From: an uncultured Lachnospiraceae bacterium
Lineage (GTDB): Bacteria; Bacillota; Clostridia; Lachnospirales; Lachnospiraceae
Direction of reading: 5' to 3'
Assembly: GCA_905236845.1 (NCBI GenBank)
Contig: CAJOQM010000011.1
Span: forward strand, 1 to 45,734
Length of the DNA stretch: 45,734 bases
In this document: piece after piece, positions 26,844 to 34,523 of the stretch
Position numbering within the stretch: position 1 is the first letter of the stretch
Layout of the letters: every line of letters starts with the position of its first letter
Translations under genes and position numbers: made by a program
The notes under the pieces: generated by a model
What the model saw: only the letters and a program-made list of their open reading frames with translations
Databases searched by the model: none
What the model was told of the DNA's origin: nothing

Positions 26844-27800
26844 TTATTCAACTGAATCATACTTCACATGCTGTACAATAGGGGTATCTTCCGTGACAGG
26901 AAGAATATCCGCATCCCTCTTTTGAAGCTCCTCTATCAACTGCCTCAAAGCCTTTGCCGTAGTCGTCTTTGCGTTTGCATCATGAAGCAGCACTACCGCT
27001 GTTTCGTATTTTCCTATATCCTTAAGAACGCTTTCAATCAGATCGGATGCTGTATAAGCCTGGCTTGTGGCATCTCCGCCTACGACGTTCCAATCCATAT
27101 AGGTAATACCGGTATCATTAAGATATTTTATAAGCTCTGACATATCGGCATTTGATACTTCATTTGAGCTTCCGCCGGGAAATCTGAAAAGCCAGGGCCG
27201 CAGTCCCGTAACGCTCTCTATAAGATCCTGTTCTTTGGTTATTTCATCTGCAAAAGACTCCAGGGATTCATACAAAGAGCTGTATTTGTGGGAATAGGAA
27301 TGCATTCCTATGGTATGCCCCCGCTCTACAATCTCTTTGTAAAGCTCCTGATATTGCTCATCTTCCGTACCTATGACAAAGAAAGTCGCCTTAACGCCGT
27401 ATTCATCAAGGGTATCGAGTATTGTCCTCGTATTGTCCGAAGGTCCGTCATCAAAAGTAAGATAAATATATTGATGAGCATCTATGCCGTATTCAAACTC
27501 CGAAGAATCCCCGGATTCCGATGTTTCTTCATCCGCATCCGAAGACTCTGTCCCGTCAGAAAGCCCGATTTCATCCGCAACCGCATATTCTCCCCGGCTT
27601 GCAAGAGCTACCTCTACATCATCTACTCTTTTCTCCAGAGACTTTACCCGGGAATACATCCCAAAAAGCGCTACAGCCAGGATGATACAAGCCGCAACGA
27701 GTACCACCAGCGTTATAAGCACAAAGGATATTATGCTTCTTTTCATTCTGGCGACCCGTTTTTTGCGTTGTCTTTGTTTTTTTAAATCAGCGCTGTCCAT
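26844..27800 (-). CDS. Membrane-anchored polysaccharide deacetylase (NodB, CE4)
   Basis: This 318-aa protein has a basic cytoplasmic tip, one transmembrane helix (about 22-48), a short coiled-coil (SLEKRVDDVEVAL), an acidic Ser/Glu linker, and a NodB domain from about residue 110. CE4 motifs are intact: LTFDDGPSD with the catalytic Asp and metal Asp, the metal-binding HSYSHKYSS, RFPGGSS, and the leucine-His motif VLLHDA. It should remove acetyl groups from peptidoglycan or another wall glycan outside the cell. The ATG lies 12 nt after GGGAGG, a long spacing. It opens the envelope block after the tsf terminator. Confidence 0.93.
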   Translation of the reverse strand: MDSADLKKQRQRKKRVARMKRSIISFVLITLVVLVAACIILAVALFGMYSRVKSLEKRVDDVEVALASRGEYAVADEIGLSDGTESSDADEETSESGDSSEFEYGIDAHQYIYLTFDDGPSDNTRTILDTLDEYGVKATFFVIGTEDEQYQELYKEIVERGHTIGMHSYSHKYSSLYESLESFADEITKEQDLIESVTGLRPWLFRFPGGSSNEVSNADMSELIKYLNDTGITYMDWNVVGGDATSQAYTASDLIESVLKDIGKYETAVVLLHDANAKTTTAKALRQLIEELQKRDADILPVTEDTPIVQHVKYDSVE

Positions 27801-27846
27801 ATAAGGACGTTTCCTCCCAACTGCTCAATATTCTACCACAGATTTT

Positions 27847-27886
27847 AAAATTATAAAAGCTCCAAAGCCAAAAAGGCTATGGAGCT
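27847..27886 (-). terminator. Intrinsic terminator after tsf
   Basis: Arms AGCTCCAAAGCC and GGCTATGGAGCT (27858-27886) form a 12-position stem with one mismatch and a 5-nt loop. In the minus direction it is followed by TTTTATAATTTT. It lies 17 bp beyond the tsf stop and separates rpsB-tsf from the envelope genes. Confidence 0.85.
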
Positions 27887-27902
27887 AAAATCACGCAAAC
27901 TA

Positions 27903-28838
27903 TTAGTTGCCGAGCTGTGATGCTACCTCCGCTGCGAAGTCTTCTTCCTTCTTTTCAATGCCTTCACCGGTCTCGAAACGAACGAAGCGGGCAACAGAAA
28001 CATCGCTTCCCACAGATTTGGATACAGACTCAATATATTTTGCAACAGTCTGCTTTCCGTCCTCTGCCTTTACATAAACCTGATCCATAAGGCAGATTTC
28101 CTTAAGCTGCTTCTTTACACGGCCTTCCACCATACCCTGGATAACCTTATCGGGCTTCTGGGATTCCTTGGGGTCGTTCTTTATCTGCTCTAAAAGGATT
28201 TCCTTCTCATGAGCTATATAATCCTCAGTGATATCCTTATCGGAAATGTATTTGGGATTAAGTGCAGCTATCTGCATAGCGATGTTGTTTAACGCTTCCT
28301 TTACTTCATCATTAACAACAGCTGTATCCGCAGAAACGATAACGCCGATACGACCGCCGCCGTGAGTATAGGTAACTACGCATCCGGATGCATTCTCCAC
28401 ACGTTCAAAACGACGGATGGAAAGCTTCTCTCCGATAACGGCAATCTGGGCTACAAGCTCTTCTTCAACAGTCTTTGAAGAATCCTTCGCCCACTTTTCT
28501 GCCATAAATGTATCCATATCGGATGCACTTGATGCAAGCACCTGCTGTGCTACATCTTCTACATAATTCTGGAATTTCTCGTTCTTTGCAACAAAGTCTG
28601 TCTCGGAATTAACTTCTACAACAGCTGCCTTGTGGTCGCCGTCGCATGCTATCCTGCAAAGACCCTCGGCTGCTATACGGGAAGCCTTCTTTTCTGCCTT
28701 GGCTGCGCCCTTCTTGCGAAGCTCCTCAACAGCCGCATCCATATCACCGTTTGTCTCGGTAAGAGCCTTCTTGCAATCCATCATTCCGGCTCCGGTCAAT
28801 TCTCTAAGTTCCTTTACCTGTGATGCTGTAATAGCCAT
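27903..28838 (-). CDS. tsf: Elongation factor Ts
   Basis: The 311-aa nucleotide exchange factor for EF-Tu begins with the UBA-like ITASQVKELRELTGAGMMDCKKAL and carries the TDFVAKNEKF core motif that contacts EF-Tu. Length matches the family. AAGGAGATAT precedes its ATG. It lies 24 bp after rpsB, the universal bacterial pair, and is followed by a terminator. Confidence 0.97.
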   Translation of the reverse strand: MAITASQVKELRELTGAGMMDCKKALTETNGDMDAAVEELRKKGAAKAEKKASRIAAEGLCRIACDGDHKAAVVEVNSETDFVAKNEKFQNYVEDVAQQVLASSASDMDTFMAEKWAKDSSKTVEEELVAQIAVIGEKLSIRRFERVENASGCVVTYTHGGGRIGVIVSADTAVVNDEVKEALNNIAMQIAALNPKYISDKDITEDYIAHEKEILLEQIKNDPKESQKPDKVIQGMVEGRVKKQLKEICLMDQVYVKAEDGKQTVAKYIESVSKSVGSDVSVARFVRFETGEGIEKKEEDFAAEVASQLGN

Positions 28839-28862
28839 TATATATCTCCTTATTGAATAAAA

Positions 28863-29615
28863 TTACTCTTCTTCCTTCGTTTCTTCTGCGTCAGCCTCAT
28901 CAGCCTCTTCGTAAGAACCTTCATCAAATACTTCGCCCTGGTTTGCCTCTACTACAGCATCAGCCATTGTAGAAACTATTAGACGTACCGCCCTTATGGC
29001 ATCGTCATTACCGGGGATTACATAATCCAGCTCGTCGGGATCGCAGTTTGTATCCGCAATACCAATTATGGGAATACCCAGTGTATGAGCCTCATGTACG
29101 CAAATATGCTCTTTCTTGGGATCTACGATAAAGATAGCGTCGGGAAGCTCCTTCATCTCCTTGATACCGCCAAGGTTCTTCTGAAGCTTATCCATCTCCT
29201 TGCGAAGGGAAATAACTTCCTTCTTGGGAAGCACATCAAATGTGCCGTCTGCTTCCATACGCTCTATCTGCTTAAGACGTTCAATACGGCTTCGGATGGT
29301 CTTAAAGTTTGTAAGCATACCTCCAAGCCATCTCTCGTTTACATAATACATGCCGCAGCGCTCCGCTTCCTGTGCAACGGACTCCTGCGCCTGCTTCTTT
29401 GTACCTACGAAAAGTATGGTACCACCCTCTGCAGCAATGTCAAATACTGCCTTGTAGGCATCATCGATCATTCCTACTGTCTTCTGCAGGTCGATAATAT
29501 AGATACCGTTCCTGTCTGTGAAGATATAGGGAGCCATTTTGGGGTTCCATCTCCTGGTCTGGTGACCGAAGTGAACTCCGGCTTCTAACAACTGCTTCAT
29601 TGAAACTACACCCAT
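28863..29615 (-). CDS. rpsB: 30S ribosomal protein S2
   Basis: The 250-aa protein has the expected N-terminus [22 protein letters not shown], the [11 protein letters not shown] and [10 protein letters not shown] segments, and an acidic C-terminal tail. The ATG at 29615 is chosen because AAGGAGG lies about 8 nt upstream; the longer frame to 29654 runs through that ribosome binding site and the leader. Its ~150-bp upstream region contains a terminator-like hairpin and a second possible leader structure, both listed here. Confidence 0.96.
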   Translation of the reverse strand: MGVVSMKQLLEAGVHFGHQTRRWNPKMAPYIFTDRNGIYIIDLQKTVGMIDDAYKAVFDIAAEGGTILFVGTKKQAQESVAQEAERCGMYYVNERWLGGMLTNFKTIRSRIERLKQIERMEADGTFDVLPKKEVISLRKEMDKLQKNLGGIKEMKELPDAIFIVDPKKEHICVHEAHTLGIPIIGIADTNCDPDELDYVIPGNDDAIRAVRLIVSTMADAVVEANQGEVFDEGSYEEADEADAEETKEEE

Positions 29616-29658
29616 TTTAATTTCCTCCTTGGTTGTTTCTTCCATGTGTTTCATCCGG

Positions 29659-29697
29659 GTGAAGGCCCCAAAGGTGTATAAAGAGGCACCGCTTCAC
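29659..29697 (-). promoter_or_regulatory. Possible structured rpsB leader
   Basis: In the minus transcript GTGAAG (29697-29692) can pair with CTTCAC (29664-29659), and inside it GGTG (29690-29687) with CACC (29676-29673), leaving an asymmetric internal loop. This lies 44 nt before the rpsB start. Many bacteria autoregulate rpsB through S2 binding to such a leader, but I cannot match it to a defined family. Confidence 0.35.
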
Positions 29698-29733
29698 TTT
29701 CGTCCACACATGTGTTTATTGGTTTCTACACAC

Positions 29734-29758
29734 AAAAAAGCCATTAAATGGCTTTTTT
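29734..29758. terminator. Terminator-type hairpin at end of flagellar operon / start of rpsB leader
   Basis: AAAAAAGCCAT (29734-29744) is a perfect inverted repeat with ATGGCTTTTTT (29748-29758) around a TAA loop. In the minus direction GCCAUUUAAUGGC is followed by six U, a good intrinsic terminator, and the symmetry makes it bidirectional. It ends the flagellar operon 47 bp after the last stop. Confidence 0.88.
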
Positions 29759-29769
29759 GCAGCTTTAAG

Positions 29770-29798
29770 ATATTACCACATCATGTAAAAGATTTCAA
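29770..29798 (-). promoter_or_regulatory. Predicted sigma-A promoter of rpsB-tsf
   Basis: A -35 TTGAAA (29798-29793) and -10 TAATAT (29775-29770) are 17 bp apart on the minus strand, with transcription expected near 29763. No comparably good promoter is seen between the hairpin and rpsB. The start would lie only about 5 nt before the terminator-type hairpin. Confidence 0.6.
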
Positions 29799-29805
29799 GT
29801 AAAAA

Positions 29806-30372
29806 TCAAAAAAGAATCTCAACAATTTCCGCATAGGTCATACCCCGCTTTAATGAATATGTCCCGGGGGTAAGCTTTGTATCATATCCGTTCTTTACCA
29901 TATAAGAATCAAAATCCGATGCATCATCGATTATCCCTGCCTTTTGCAGGCGGGAAGCTACATCAGAAGAATTCTCCGAGCTGTTTATAGTAAAAGTATA
30001 TTCAAATACCGTTGTATCCTCGGATGTATCCGCTGCGGTCTTATCGGAAGATGAATCCGAAGAACCGGCAGATGAAGAACCGGATGTATCTGCGGATTCT
30101 GATGAAGCTGTGTTATCAGAAGTACTTGCCGCATCAGACGATGCATTGGAAGCATTTTCCTTTGCATCCTCAATATATTGATCTATGGTCATGCCCTCGG
30201 AGTCGCTTGCAGCATCTGCGCTTTCCGCAAGGACGTAACCAAGCTTTGTCGCCCTGTTGATAGCGGATTCATCCGTAAGGATTCCTCCGTGAAGGGGTAT
30301 TGCTATCATAAAGATGATGGTCGTAAGCAGTATTCCTATGCCTGCACCCCGAAGATAATATTTGAATTTCAA
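29806..30372 (-). CDS. MltG-like N-terminal domain protein without catalytic domain
   Basis: This 188-aa protein has an N-terminal transmembrane helix (about 8-28), a long Ser/Asp/Ala-rich linker (about 70-125) and a ~60-residue C-terminal domain (SSDVASRLQKAGIIDDASDFDSYM ... LTPGTYSLKRGMTYAEIVEIL, broken here). That domain resembles the LysM-like region of endolytic transglycosylase MltG/YceG, but the catalytic part is absent, so it probably binds peptidoglycan without cutting it. It is coupled to the DUF6115-like gene by an ATGA overlap and is the last gene of the flagellar operon. A wall-anchoring role near the flagellum is inference. Confidence 0.7.
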   Translation of the reverse strand: MKFKYYLRGAGIGILLTTIIFMIAIPLHGGILTDESAINRATKLGYVLAESADAASDSEGMTIDQYIEDAKENASNASSDAASTSDNTASSESADTSGSSSAGSSDSSSDKTAADTSEDTTVFEYTFTINSSENSSDVASRLQKAGIIDDASDFDSYMVKNGYDTKLTPGTYSLKRGMTYAEIVEILF

Positions 30373-31145
30373 CTTTCTCCTCCTCCAAATAAATCCAGTA
30401 CCAGCTGAACCTGTCCTTTTCCAAGGTTCAGCTGGCGGGCGATATCCGTAACTGTCATACCGTTTCTGTGCAGGGACAAAATCTCTTCATTGGAATTACT
30501 GCGCTCCAAAATCCTGTCGGCTTTTGAATATACAAGACCGGTATCGGGGTCGATATCGGGTTTGAATTCTTCCTTTGCTTTAGCACTATCCCTGGCATCC
30601 GGAGCTTTCGGTTCCTTGACGGGTACACTTTTTGCAGGCTTTTGAGGCTCCTTTATCTCCGGAGCTTTTACAGCTTTTCCGGCACTTGCCATGGGTGCTT
30701 TCTTTGCGGGAGCAGCCGCCCCCTCATTATCAGAAACAAGCGCATTAAGCTTCTGGGTCAGGATCATGGCGTTTGATACGGATTTTTTAAGCTCATCTTC
30801 CTTATCTGCCATCATGCTGTGCAGGAAAGTAACCTCTGTATGGGCGTCATGAATAGATTTCTTGACTTCATCTGCATATTCACTGATAGAGCTTATGGCA
30901 TAGTTTGAATCCTGCTGCATCCGTCTTTCGAGGGCTTCTGCGGATTCATCTATCCTCTCATCTATGGTCTCGTCTATTCTGTCCTTTGCATCCTTAAAGG
31001 TCTTTTCCACTATTTTATTTAGTTCGTCCTTTGAAAGCCTGGAAAGCTGCTCAAGCTCACCGGGAGTAAGCTTTTCTGCCAGCATAAAACTTCCAAAGAC
31101 AAAACACACGCCCACAATTATGAGCGCTATTTCCAAACCGGTCAT
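30369..31145 (-). CDS. DUF6115-like membrane-anchored coiled-coil protein with C-terminal HTH
   Basis: The 258-aa protein has an N-terminal helix (about 4-22), a coiled-coil stretch (about 30-130, ELEQLSRLSKDELNKIVEK and similar), a Lys/Pro/Ala-rich linker, and a C-terminal ~45-residue helix-turn-helix-like module (EEILSLHRNGMTVTDIARQL). This layout matches DUF6115 proteins found in clostridial flagellar operons; function is unknown. The ATG at 31145 has AGAGGTG 7 nt upstream. A longer frame runs into the MITE-like element and is discarded. It follows that element by 26 bp. Confidence 0.8.
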   Translation of the reverse strand: MTGLEIALIIVGVCFVFGSFMLAEKLTPGELEQLSRLSKDELNKIVEKTFKDAKDRIDETIDERIDESAEALERRMQQDSNYAISSISEYADEVKKSIHDAHTEVTFLHSMMADKEDELKKSVSNAMILTQKLNALVSDNEGAAAPAKKAPMASAGKAVKAPEIKEPQKPAKSVPVKEPKAPDARDSAKAKEEFKPDIDPDTGLVYSKADRILERSNSNEEILSLHRNGMTVTDIARQLNLGKGQVQLVLDLFGGGES

Positions 31146-31171
31146 TATTACACCTCTGAATAATTGTCTTA

Positions 31172-31425
31172 GGAAACGCTGATTAATTTTAGTCAATCCA
31201 TATTATGCGTCAGGTGGGTGCCGGTCGCTCTAACAATGTCCTCGACTGCTGGACAGTCTGCGGAACTCGTCCTATCGCCAGGTTCGCCTTTGGCTTACCA
31301 AGCTTAAGGACACCCCTACGACCAGACTCAAGCTGCGCCTTTGGCTTGCTTTCGTCAAGTTCTCTGGATGGCTTGGTGGCATCCCACCTGCCCGCATTAA
31401 TATAAACTCATTTAATCAGCGTTTC
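31172..31425. mobile_element. MITE-like non-autonomous element with TA target and ~50-bp imperfect terminal inverted repeats
   Basis: The 254-bp unit begins GGAAACGCTGATTAA and ends in the inverted TTAATCAGCGTTTC. Homology between the ends extends inward through ATATTA-TGCG, CAGGTGGG and TGCC to about 50 bp. It is flanked by TA on both sides (31170-31171 and 31426-31427), the target duplication expected of Tc1/mariner-IS630-type elements. No transposase is encoded. The interior is more GC-rich than the flanks and holds a CGCCTTTGGCTT direct repeat at 31285 and 31336 and a small GACTG/CAGTC hairpin (31244-31258). A truncated relative lies at 12932-13003. It sits between two flagellar-operon genes. 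Confidence 0.85.
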
Positions 31426-31754
31426 TAAATAGTAATGTCAAAAGTACTGGTACTGAATTTTTGGCGAAAAGAGCCTTCTTCATCTTCATCCGAATCTGAC
31501 TTCTTTTTCTTTTTGCGGTTGTCGGTATATTCATTGGAACCCTTTTCCCTGGCGTCAAATTTATTATCCTGCTGCTCTACATTATCAGCCTCAACGACCC
31601 GGGTAAGATCGTCATAATGCTCTTTGTCGTTTGTTTCCTGCAGCATTGCCTGTTCTAAAGCAGGACGGGCATCCTCATGAGCCTTTATCATACTCATATC
31701 CTGATTGCGCAGCATAACACCGTTATTGATATCTATGGAACTTATCATTGCCAT
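31425..31754 (-). CDS. Small hydrophilic flagellar-operon protein, unknown function
   Basis: This 109-aa protein has no membrane segment and no recognised family. It is rich in charged residues, with a KKKKKSDSDEDEEG stretch near the C-terminus and an N-terminal MISSIDINNGVML segment that could pair with a partner. GGAGG lies 9 nt before the ATG, and the gene follows the FapA-like gene by 18 bp, so it is probably expressed. Its stop TAG consists of the TA target plus the first G of the adjacent MITE-like element, so the C-terminus may have been set by insertion. Confidence 0.75.
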   Translation of the reverse strand: MAMISSIDINNGVMLRNQDMSMIKAHEDARPALEQAMLQETNDKEHYDDLTRVVEADNVEQQDNKFDAREKGSNEYTDNRKKKKKSDSDEDEEGSFRQKFSTSTFDITI

Positions 31755-31772
31755 AATGATGCCTCCGCAAAA

Positions 31773-33362
31773 TTACAAAATATCTATCTTTACATCCACT
31801 CCGGATTTAATCATCCTGCAATGGGAACGCTTGTCCGTCAGCGCTTTCTGCGCATCGGAAATATTGATGTTGCAGCCGGGATAAGCATCTCCAATGACCT
31901 CTATATTTGCATTTTCGCCTATCTCAAACTCTTCCATAAGCTCGGCATATTCCGTCTCTGTCTCATACATCTGCTTTTTAATGTCCTGATAAGCGACTGC
32001 GACAGATTTAAGGAAAGCAAGCTTATCGTCGGGCAGCTGAAGACCCTCGGCGACTTTTTTACCAAGCCCGTTTATGGTAGGCTCTATCTTGTTCTTTTCT
32101 TCTTCAAGGCTCTTAAGCCTGTTTTCAATATCCCGAAGCTGCTTTTTCTTTTTTGTATTTATGCCGACTTCGACTTTTGTAAGAGCTCCCAGGTCGGATC
32201 CAAGAGTCTGGGTGACAATCTGCCTTCCTGCCCGGACCATACCGCCGATTATAAAGCCCTTCTTTCCCATTACCCTTACATCGTATTTTGCGGATATATT
32301 GCTGTGAATAATAGAGTCTGCATTTATACTCTCATCAGAATACATCTCGGCATTCTCAACGAATTTTACCGTTATGGAAGACCCTGCGACCAAAAGAGCA
32401 TTGCTCATGCCGTGAACACCAAGCTTAACTATGATCTTACCCTTGGCTTTCAAAGTAGCGCCTTCAACAAGACCCTCTACAACAATATCTCCTCCGGCTT
32501 TTACTGAAAAACCGGAATTCACATTTCCCTTTACCTCTACGGAGCCGTTATATTCCACATCTCCCGTGGAATTATCGACATTTGCGGGGACTATATATAC
32601 ATCCGATACAAAGACTGTATCGTTTGTAAGCATGGCATGACCTTCCACCATGGAATAAATCTCGGTCTCGTCTTCAGAAATACGAACATTCTTACCGAAT
32701 TTGAGCTTTAAATCATTTACCTTTGCAGGCATAACAGGCTCGCCCCTCACACTGGTTCCCGGAGTTCCCGGATCGGGCGGAGTAAGCCGCGCCAAAAGCT
32801 GACCTTCATTAACGGCAGATATCAGATTAAGCTCGTGATAATCAACGGTACCATCTTCATTAAGCTTGGGAGCAAGATTCTTCTGGGTCTCAAAGAAATA
32901 TTCAATGCTTCCGTTTTTGCTCTGAACCATGGGTTCTCCCCTGGCAATAATATAATCGGTACAATACTGAGGATTCTTAATAAAAGAAGCGATAGCTTCC
33001 TCGTCAACGCCGAATCTTATGCGCTCTTTCTTCAGAGTGGCAAGAATATCGTTCTTTGTAAGTCTTGCGCCCTTAAGTGAAGGCGGATAAAACCTTGCTA
33101 TGGCACTCATATAATCATCGGATACATCGACATCCATAGCGCCGGATTCTTCATAGCCCAAAGGCGCAGTAATCCTTACCGCTGTCTTTTCTTCTGCACG
33201 AGCCGCATCTCCTAATGTTTTTGTATCATAATCGGGAATACCTATAGAATTCAGATATCGGGTGACTTCGGAAATAGAAATCGGAGCCCCTCCGTCCGTA
33301 GGCGGAAAAGCTATCAGATATGTACCATCATCTCTTATATCAAGCTGAAAATATCCATTCAT
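31773..33362 (-). CDS. FapA family protein (DUF342)
   Basis: The 529-aa protein matches the DUF342/FapA family: an N-terminal domain with YFPPSLKGARLTKNDI and VDEEAIASFI-type segments, a right-handed beta-helix core (about 245-385) of repeated G-x-V/I-x-V strands such as GNVNSGFSVKAGGDIVVEG, then a coiled coil (RDIENRLKSLEEEKNKIE) and a short tail. FapA-like proteins are frequent in flagellar operons of Firmicutes; in Vibrio FapA affects polar flagellation. Its role here is unknown, though the layout suggests a scaffold at the flagellar base or pole. The ribosome binding site is weak, so translation may depend on the upstream sigma factor gene 24 bp away. Confidence 0.88.
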   Translation of the reverse strand: MNGYFQLDIRDDGTYLIAFPPTDGGAPISISEVTRYLNSIGIPDYDTKTLGDAARAEEKTAVRITAPLGYEESGAMDVDVSDDYMSAIARFYPPSLKGARLTKNDILATLKKERIRFGVDEEAIASFIKNPQYCTDYIIARGEPMVQSKNGSIEYFFETQKNLAPKLNEDGTVDYHELNLISAVNEGQLLARLTPPDPGTPGTSVRGEPVMPAKVNDLKLKFGKNVRISEDETEIYSMVEGHAMLTNDTVFVSDVYIVPANVDNSTGDVEYNGSVEVKGNVNSGFSVKAGGDIVVEGLVEGATLKAKGKIIVKLGVHGMSNALLVAGSSITVKFVENAEMYSDESINADSIIHSNISAKYDVRVMGKKGFIIGGMVRAGRQIVTQTLGSDLGALTKVEVGINTKKKKQLRDIENRLKSLEEEKNKIEPTINGLGKKVAEGLQLPDDKLAFLKSVAVAYQDIKKQMYETETEYAELMEEFEIGENANIEVIGDAYPGCNINISDAQKALTDKRSHCRMIKSGVDVKIDIL

Positions 33363-33386
33363 CTTTCATACCAAACCGAGCAACAG

Positions 33387-34157
33387 CTAAACAGCAAAGA
33401 ATCCCATATAGCCGCCCATATTCTTCTTTATTTTCTGCAACGCTTTTGTATGAAGCTGTGAAATCCTGGATTCCGAAACCTCAAAGACGTTGCTGATTTC
33501 CTTTAAGGTCATATCATCATAATAATAAAGAAGTATAACCTTTCTTTCTTTATCGGTAAGCATCTGCATCGCCTGTTCGAGCTGTGCTTTTAATTCATCC
33601 TCTTCAATAACCTGTTCCGGAGAACGGAATCTGGATGTGGAAGACGTCATCTCTTTGGGCTCATTGCCCTGCTCAATAAATTCATTAAGAGAAATGACAT
33701 TCGTTACCTTGAGCTGGGATTCCCAAGAGTAATATTCATCTTCGTCTATCCCAAGCTCCCGGGCTATATCTGCAGATTCAGCCGCCCTGCCGGTACGCTC
33801 CTCAATAGTCTTTATAGCCGTATCAATCTTCTTTTGCTTTTGACGAACCGTTCTGGGGATCCAGTCCATCTTGCGGATCTGGTCAAGAATGGCTCCTCTT
33901 ATACGCAAAGATGCATATGTCTCAAATTTGACTTCCTTTGCGGAATTAAATTTATCTATGGCATCTATAAGTCCGAAAACCCCGTAGCCTACGAGATCGT
34001 CAAATTCCACATTGCCGCCAAGATACATGCTAAGTCGACCTGCAACAATCTTTACCAGCGGAGCATATTCTACGATGATCTGCTCCCTCAAAGCAGGTGT
34101 GGGATCTTCATTATAAGCTTTCCATAATTGCTCTTTGTCTACTGTGTTATTAGCCAT
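33387..34157 (-). CDS. fliA: RNA polymerase sigma factor FliA/SigD (sigma-28)
   Basis: This 256-aa sigma-70-family factor directs late flagellar and chemotaxis genes. Region 2 is GYGVFGLIDAIDKFN plus VKFETYASLRIRGAILDQIRKMDW, the strong FliA/SigD signature, followed by IPRTVRQKQKK. Region 3 and region 4 (LTDKERKVILLYYYDDMTLKEISNVFEVSESRISQLHTKAL, broken here) complete it. Placement near the end of the fla/che operon matches B. subtilis sigD. No anti-sigma FlgM gene is visible in the window. Confidence 0.95.
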   Translation of the reverse strand: MANNTVDKEQLWKAYNEDPTPALREQIIVEYAPLVKIVAGRLSMYLGGNVEFDDLVGYGVFGLIDAIDKFNSAKEVKFETYASLRIRGAILDQIRKMDWIPRTVRQKQKKIDTAIKTIEERTGRAAESADIARELGIDEDEYYSWESQLKVTNVISLNEFIEQGNEPKEMTSSTSRFRSPEQVIEEDELKAQLEQAMQMLTDKERKVILLYYYDDMTLKEISNVFEVSESRISQLHTKALQKIKKNMGGYMGFFAV

Positions 34158-34193
34158 AAAAATAATTAAATCAAACTAAAATCAACGGGAAAA

Positions 34194-34517
34194 TCACTGG
34201 TTTTCTTCAGTTGATTTCGCCTCTTGTTCTTCCGGATTTTCTTCGGACGGGGGAATGGTATCATCTTCATCGGTGGAAATATCTTCTTTATCCCCTTCCT
34301 CACCCCGGGATGCTTCTTCATCCGAAGAATCCTCTTCTTCTTTAAAATTCTTATCCAACACGTATTTTACAACAAATCCCGCTATATAAAAGCATATCAG
34401 AACCAGCAGCAGCGTCGTAAGAAAGGTGCGGTTCGACACACCGGAGCGAATCATCACAAGACAGGCGACCAAACCGGCAAGAAGCATAATAAGTACAGGT
34501 ACATTCTTCGTATTCAT
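34194..34517 (-). CDS. Small membrane protein with acidic tail
   Basis: Not recognised. The 107-aa protein has two helices (about 5-22 and 30-52) with a short basic loop between them, then a ~50-residue strongly acidic cytoplasmic or surface tail (EEEDSSDEEASRGEEGDKED type). The start lies 6 bp after the cheD stop with only a weak AAGG, suggesting coupling. In B. subtilis the comparable slot before or after sigD holds swrB-like small membrane genes; similarity is positional only. Confidence 0.7.
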   Translation of the reverse strand: MNTKNVPVLIMLLAGLVACLVMIRSGVSNRTFLTTLLLVLICFYIAGFVVKYVLDKNFKEEEDSSDEEASRGEEGDKEDISTDEDDTIPPSEENPEEQEAKSTEENQ

Positions 34518-34523
34518 AATAAG

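Noticed and set aside
31205-31405. 66-codon plus-strand open frame inside the MITE-like element
   Set aside because: It starts at the repeat-borne ATG, shows no protein motif, and both strands of the element have similar short frames; no coding evidence.
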